Assembly: GCA_008638375.1 (NCBI GenBank)
Contig: CM018031.1
Coordinates: forward strand, 5,728,062-5,792,061
Origin: Nyssa sinensis
Lineage: Eukaryota; Streptophyta; Magnoliopsida; Cornales; Nyssaceae
Direction: 5' to 3'
DNA: 64,000 nt
The translations under genes were made by a program, and so were the position numbers. This document shows, one piece after another, positions 60,202-64,000 of this stretch. Below the pieces are notes generated by a model. That model saw nothing but the letters and a program-made list of their open reading frames with translations. It was not told the origin of the DNA and ran no database searches. Every line of letters starts with the position of its first letter. The stretch's first letter is position 1.

Positions 60202-63200
60202 GCACAATCCCTATGCAGGTAGCAGTCACACTTACTTGAGAAGAGCATATCAATAGCATGAATGTTGGTAAGAAATCACAGAATGTCTTTTTGCAAGAAT
60301 GCATTTTTAATGCTTTTGAATTTGATGAAGTATTTGTGTTACAACATCAAAATATTGGAGGAAAGTAATTCTAAAAGATTACAATTGAAAGCAGTAATTT
60401 CATCTTAAACTAATTTTAAAGCAGTAATTTCATCTTAAACAGGGGAAAACAAGAATCAAGATGTGATCGGATAAGTTAAATAGTAGAATTTCATTATGAA
60501 ATTACTTATTCATTTTTCCCCTTTAAATAATAACTCAATAAGAAAATATGGCACTATAATTAAGCATATATACCGAATGTTTTTGTATTTATTTAAAACT
60601 ATTTTAAAAGGCTTCCATTACTAATTGAATACCAACTGTACAACACATAGATTATATAATATCCATTTCAATATCACAATGCATGTAAAATATCACATTG
60701 CATCTGTTCATGAAAAATGTTATATATAACATAACGGTTTTTTCTCACTCCTAAATATGTGGAATTAGTAGGATTTACTATAATAAATAAATTTATGATC
60801 TCATAATCTTATGTGTAGAAGTGCATTATTTATCACATAAATTTTGTGCATTGCAACTACTAGTTAGTGGGAGCATGGTTTGCATTTTACTACCATTCAC
60901 ATCTCATGCATGAATGTTAACAATACATTACATGAACTCGATTCAGGATTTGCTTTTCTTCGAAGAGAAATACAAAATAAATTCTACGTTAGAATTTCTT
61001 TTCTAAATGATATTATTTAGTAAGAAAAAGACTTCAGCATATTTGAAATTACATTGTTGAAATATTGGAGAAAACTTAAATTATGATTATAATTATTATT
61101 GAACAGGCTCTTTGCAAAAATGTCCCAATGCTAGGTAAAGTCGCAACAATTGAACAGACTTGAAAAAGCAGATGGAGTTGACAAAGTTTTTGCCAAAGAT
61201 AGCAGAGGAAGAAGAAAGACTAACACAAAATCCAAACTCTACAGTTTAGTAGTACTCCAAGACAAGCTCATATGAGAAGGGGAAGTATGCAAAGAAGAAA
61301 ATTTTGCCAGTGTTGGCCAGTTCCTGGGCAGATGTTGAGGCGGATGGAAAAGTAAGTGCTTTGGAAGATGTTGGACATACAATTCATTTAAGTCCTAAAC
61401 ATGCTCCAAAATTGTGAGCTTCTGAAAGATGATTCAAAATTACACCACAATCCTGCTTTTGCTGAATTGTGAATCATCCATCGAATCTAAATAAATACTT
61501 TGTAACTTGTGTATTTGTAATATTAAACAAAATGATCAAATTTCAAAAATTTCTACCCAACTTATAAAATGATTTGGTAAATTATCATCACAATTAAATA
61601 GTTTATATAAACATTCACAAGCAAAAACCGAAAATCTGATTTCTATAAAAATTTGTAGAATGTCTTGAATTTAGTTAAGGACAAACTTTTCTCTTTCAAA
61701 TTCTTGTCATGTTCAAATTGGGTTATCCAATTTTAATTTGAATTTCGCCTATTAACAAAACATTATACACCTATACACCATGATATGAAGTTAGTCCCTC
61801 GCAATTAAATTAATATAAGGTATTATTGCAATCTTAATTTTAAAACTTACATCATCAACATTTTGAGATTAATCAGGACCAACTTAATAGAAACTGGCCC
61901 TATAGTGAAGAATCTTTTTTTTTTTTTTTTATATTAATTAAAATTTAATATTATTTAAACTCTTGATTTAAAATTTAGTACAAAGTGTTTTTTTCATTAT
62001 TTTTGTTTTTATTTAAAGTTATTTTGAAAGGCTTTCGTAACCAATTGAATACCAAGGTACAACACATTAATGGTATATTGTCCATTTCAAAATCACAATG
62101 CATGTAAAACATCACCTTGTATTTGCATATAAAAAATGCTATATATAACAATTTCTTTCTTCTATTTTCTCATTTCCAGATACAAAGAAGTAGTATGATT
62201 GATGTCATAACCTTGTAATATTTTGCAGTAATTAGGAAAATAAAATAATAAAATTCATTATTTATCACTTAATTTTTGTGCATTGCAGGTTTGTCAAAAT
62301 GTAAAACTATTAGTTTGCATGAGCATGATTTTCATTTTACTAACATTCACACCTCATGCATGCTCAAGATCATATTAGCAAAGTGAAAGTTAACAATAAG
62401 TTACTGAAATTGGGAGTTGCTTTCTTTTGACAATAAATAAAAAATAAATTTTATGTTAGGATTTCTTTTGAACATGATATTGTTTAAGAAGAAAAAGACT
62501 TCAACACATTTGAAGTTATGTTGTTGAAATATTGGAGGATACTTAAACTACAATTATAGTTATTGTTGAACACATTAAAATATTGAATTTGAGTTACAAC
62601 ATCAAAATATTGTTTTTTTTTTTTAAAAAAAAATTAATATGATTGGAAGACAAAGTGTGTTGATTATGTTATTAAGAGAAGATAAGGAAGTTGCATTCTC
62701 TAAGAAATTATATTTTAAACAAAAATAGATTTTGTGCTTTGAGAAAAGTATTTTGTTGCATGAAAACATTTTTTTTATGGCATTCTCACTTTTTTAACCT
62801 TACAGTGTGAAAATTGCTTAACTTGTTAATCAAATTATTGAATTTTCCAAAAAATCTGGTCAAATTTTAGCTAAATCATCTATTTTTTAAAAACATTCAC
62901 AAATAAAAACACAATACATAATTTTTTTTAAAAAAAAAAAATAAGTCAAAATGTTCTGAATTTAGTTGTTCAGATTTACCATGTTCAAATTCGGTTGTTC
63001 AATTTGAATTTGATTTTCACCTATTAACAAAACATTAGACAGGGGCAATAACTATGATGTGAAGTTGAATCCCCATAATTCAAAGCATTTAAGGTATTGT
63101 AATTCAAAGTCTTTTCAAATCTTTCTTCTTTAATAATATTTACGAAATTAAAAATTTTTAAAACTTTCTTTTAAATAATATTATTTGTCCAAATTTTATA

Positions 63201-64000
63201 TCTTAAATGATGTAATATTAGATAATTGGTGATACGAATAACATAATACCACATTATGTTAAATACCAATTTTAGCACAAAAATTTTAAAATATATGACA
63301 TTACTGTGAGACTTTAGGTGACAATAATGGCTTTAAAGTTGAATTCATCATTTTTATATTAAACATTTCACAATAGACATAATATTTTTCTAGGAGTCAA
63401 GTTTCTACTCGAGAAACATACCTACAAGGAAGAAATTATTATTATTATTATTTTAATACAACGGTGTGGAGAGCGAATCGAACTTACATTATTTTCATAA
63501 AAAGTGAACACACACACTATTCAAATAATACCCAAGTCCTAAAAATTTTATGACTTTGTGGGTGGGTGGGGGGGGAATATTGTTTATTCAAAAAACCCTT
63601 TTGTAACACAATGTTTTTTTTCAAAAATATCTATAAAAATAAGTATGAAGAATTAAAAAGATATAAAAATGTTTCGAGAGAGTTGTACTATAATTTTTTT
63701 AAATCTTGTCTCTTGAAGAAAAATTTTTAAACCAGAAATATGAGTTTGAGAAAAAATTTAGAAACATATTGATTCAAGAATTTGTCTAAAAAATTACATG
63801 AATAGAGTCAAATATTGTTTATTCATACCAATTATATCACAAAAGTTAGACCTCTTTTAGGGCTCAAAATAGTTATCTAAAGCAACATCTTTAAATAATA
63901 CATTTTTATTTTTAATATTAGTATAAATTTTTTTATTTAATATTAATATTATAAAACTTTGATAAATGTATTAAATGCATATAAATATTTTTAATGCTTT
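60202..64000. other. Right-flank intergenic DNA
   Basis: No gene is supported. Up to about 61105 it matches the DC1 flank of block B. The segments at 61105-61210 and 62310-62575 resemble 37260-37390 and 37018-37270. About 61975-62300 resembles 60570-60870, and 62600-63570 resembles 33120-34430. The flanks themselves are thus products of older duplications. Confidence 0.5.

Larger units (their letters stand above)
54690..60540 (+). repeat. Segmental duplication block C
   Basis: Homology with B starts inside the TA-rich element (GGTATATATGAATTTAAATA) and runs through ODD8 and DC1 copy 3. It then continues with B-type flank to about 61105, with a deletion relative to B at 60579. Block C lacks B's copia LTR and shares B's intron LTR and DC1 deletion. 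It is therefore the sister of B. Confidence 0.8.

Overview
The window is nuclear DNA of a flowering plant, most likely a eudicot. Genes are split by GT-AG and GC-AG introns, intergenic DNA is AT-rich with long TA/GT microsatellites, MITEs, SINEs and solo LTRs are frequent, and every recognisable gene belongs to a plant family. The species cannot be fixed from the sequence alone.

Layout. At the left edge are the last four exons of an HR-like lesion-inducing protein gene (1317-2022). The rest of the window is dominated by a same-strand tandem array of eight copies (called ODD1 to ODD8 here) of an Fe(II)/2-oxoglutarate-dependent dioxygenase (2-ODD) of the ACC-oxidase-homolog type. The members with all three exons share one architecture: intron 1 in phase 2 and intron 2 in phase 0. 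Four look intact: ODD1 (3933-6204, 372 aa), ODD4 (17361-19693, 375 aa), ODD7 (48899-51766, 370 aa) and ODD8 (55923-58751, 370 aa). Four are broken: ODD2 (several stops and shifts), ODD3 (four +1 shifts), ODD5 (one +1 shift) and ODD6 (no exon 1, one -1 shift).

The right two thirds is a nested segmental triplication. Block A is about 18535-33019, block B about 39916-53651, and block C about 54690-60540 with further homologous flank. Each block carries an ODD gene followed about 0.7-0.8 kb downstream by a DC1 (Cys/His-rich zinc-finger) gene relic. Insertions and deletions order the copies. B and C share a solo LTR in ODD intron 2 and a roughly 1.9 kb deletion that removed the C-terminal half of the DC1 gene, and A lacks both. 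A alone has a LINE fragment. B alone has a Stowaway-like MITE, a hAT-type MITE and a copia-type solo LTR. So A split off first, and B and C are the younger pair. The promoters of the three paralogs differ in how many times a roughly 66-bp repeat with a G-box (CACGTG) is present: three, two and one.

Between blocks A and B there is a frameshifted antisense acylphosphatase gene fragment (35741-36055) and a perfect-looking 278-bp tandem duplication (38121-38682). No other biosynthetic enzyme (P450, methyltransferase, acyltransferase and so on) was seen. The window is therefore best read as a fast-turnover 2-ODD tandem array, not a multi-enzyme cluster. The family makes a role in specialised metabolism plausible, but the substrate cannot be read from the sequence. 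Many of the frame breaks are single-base insertions, so assembly error must be excluded before every broken copy is called a pseudogene.
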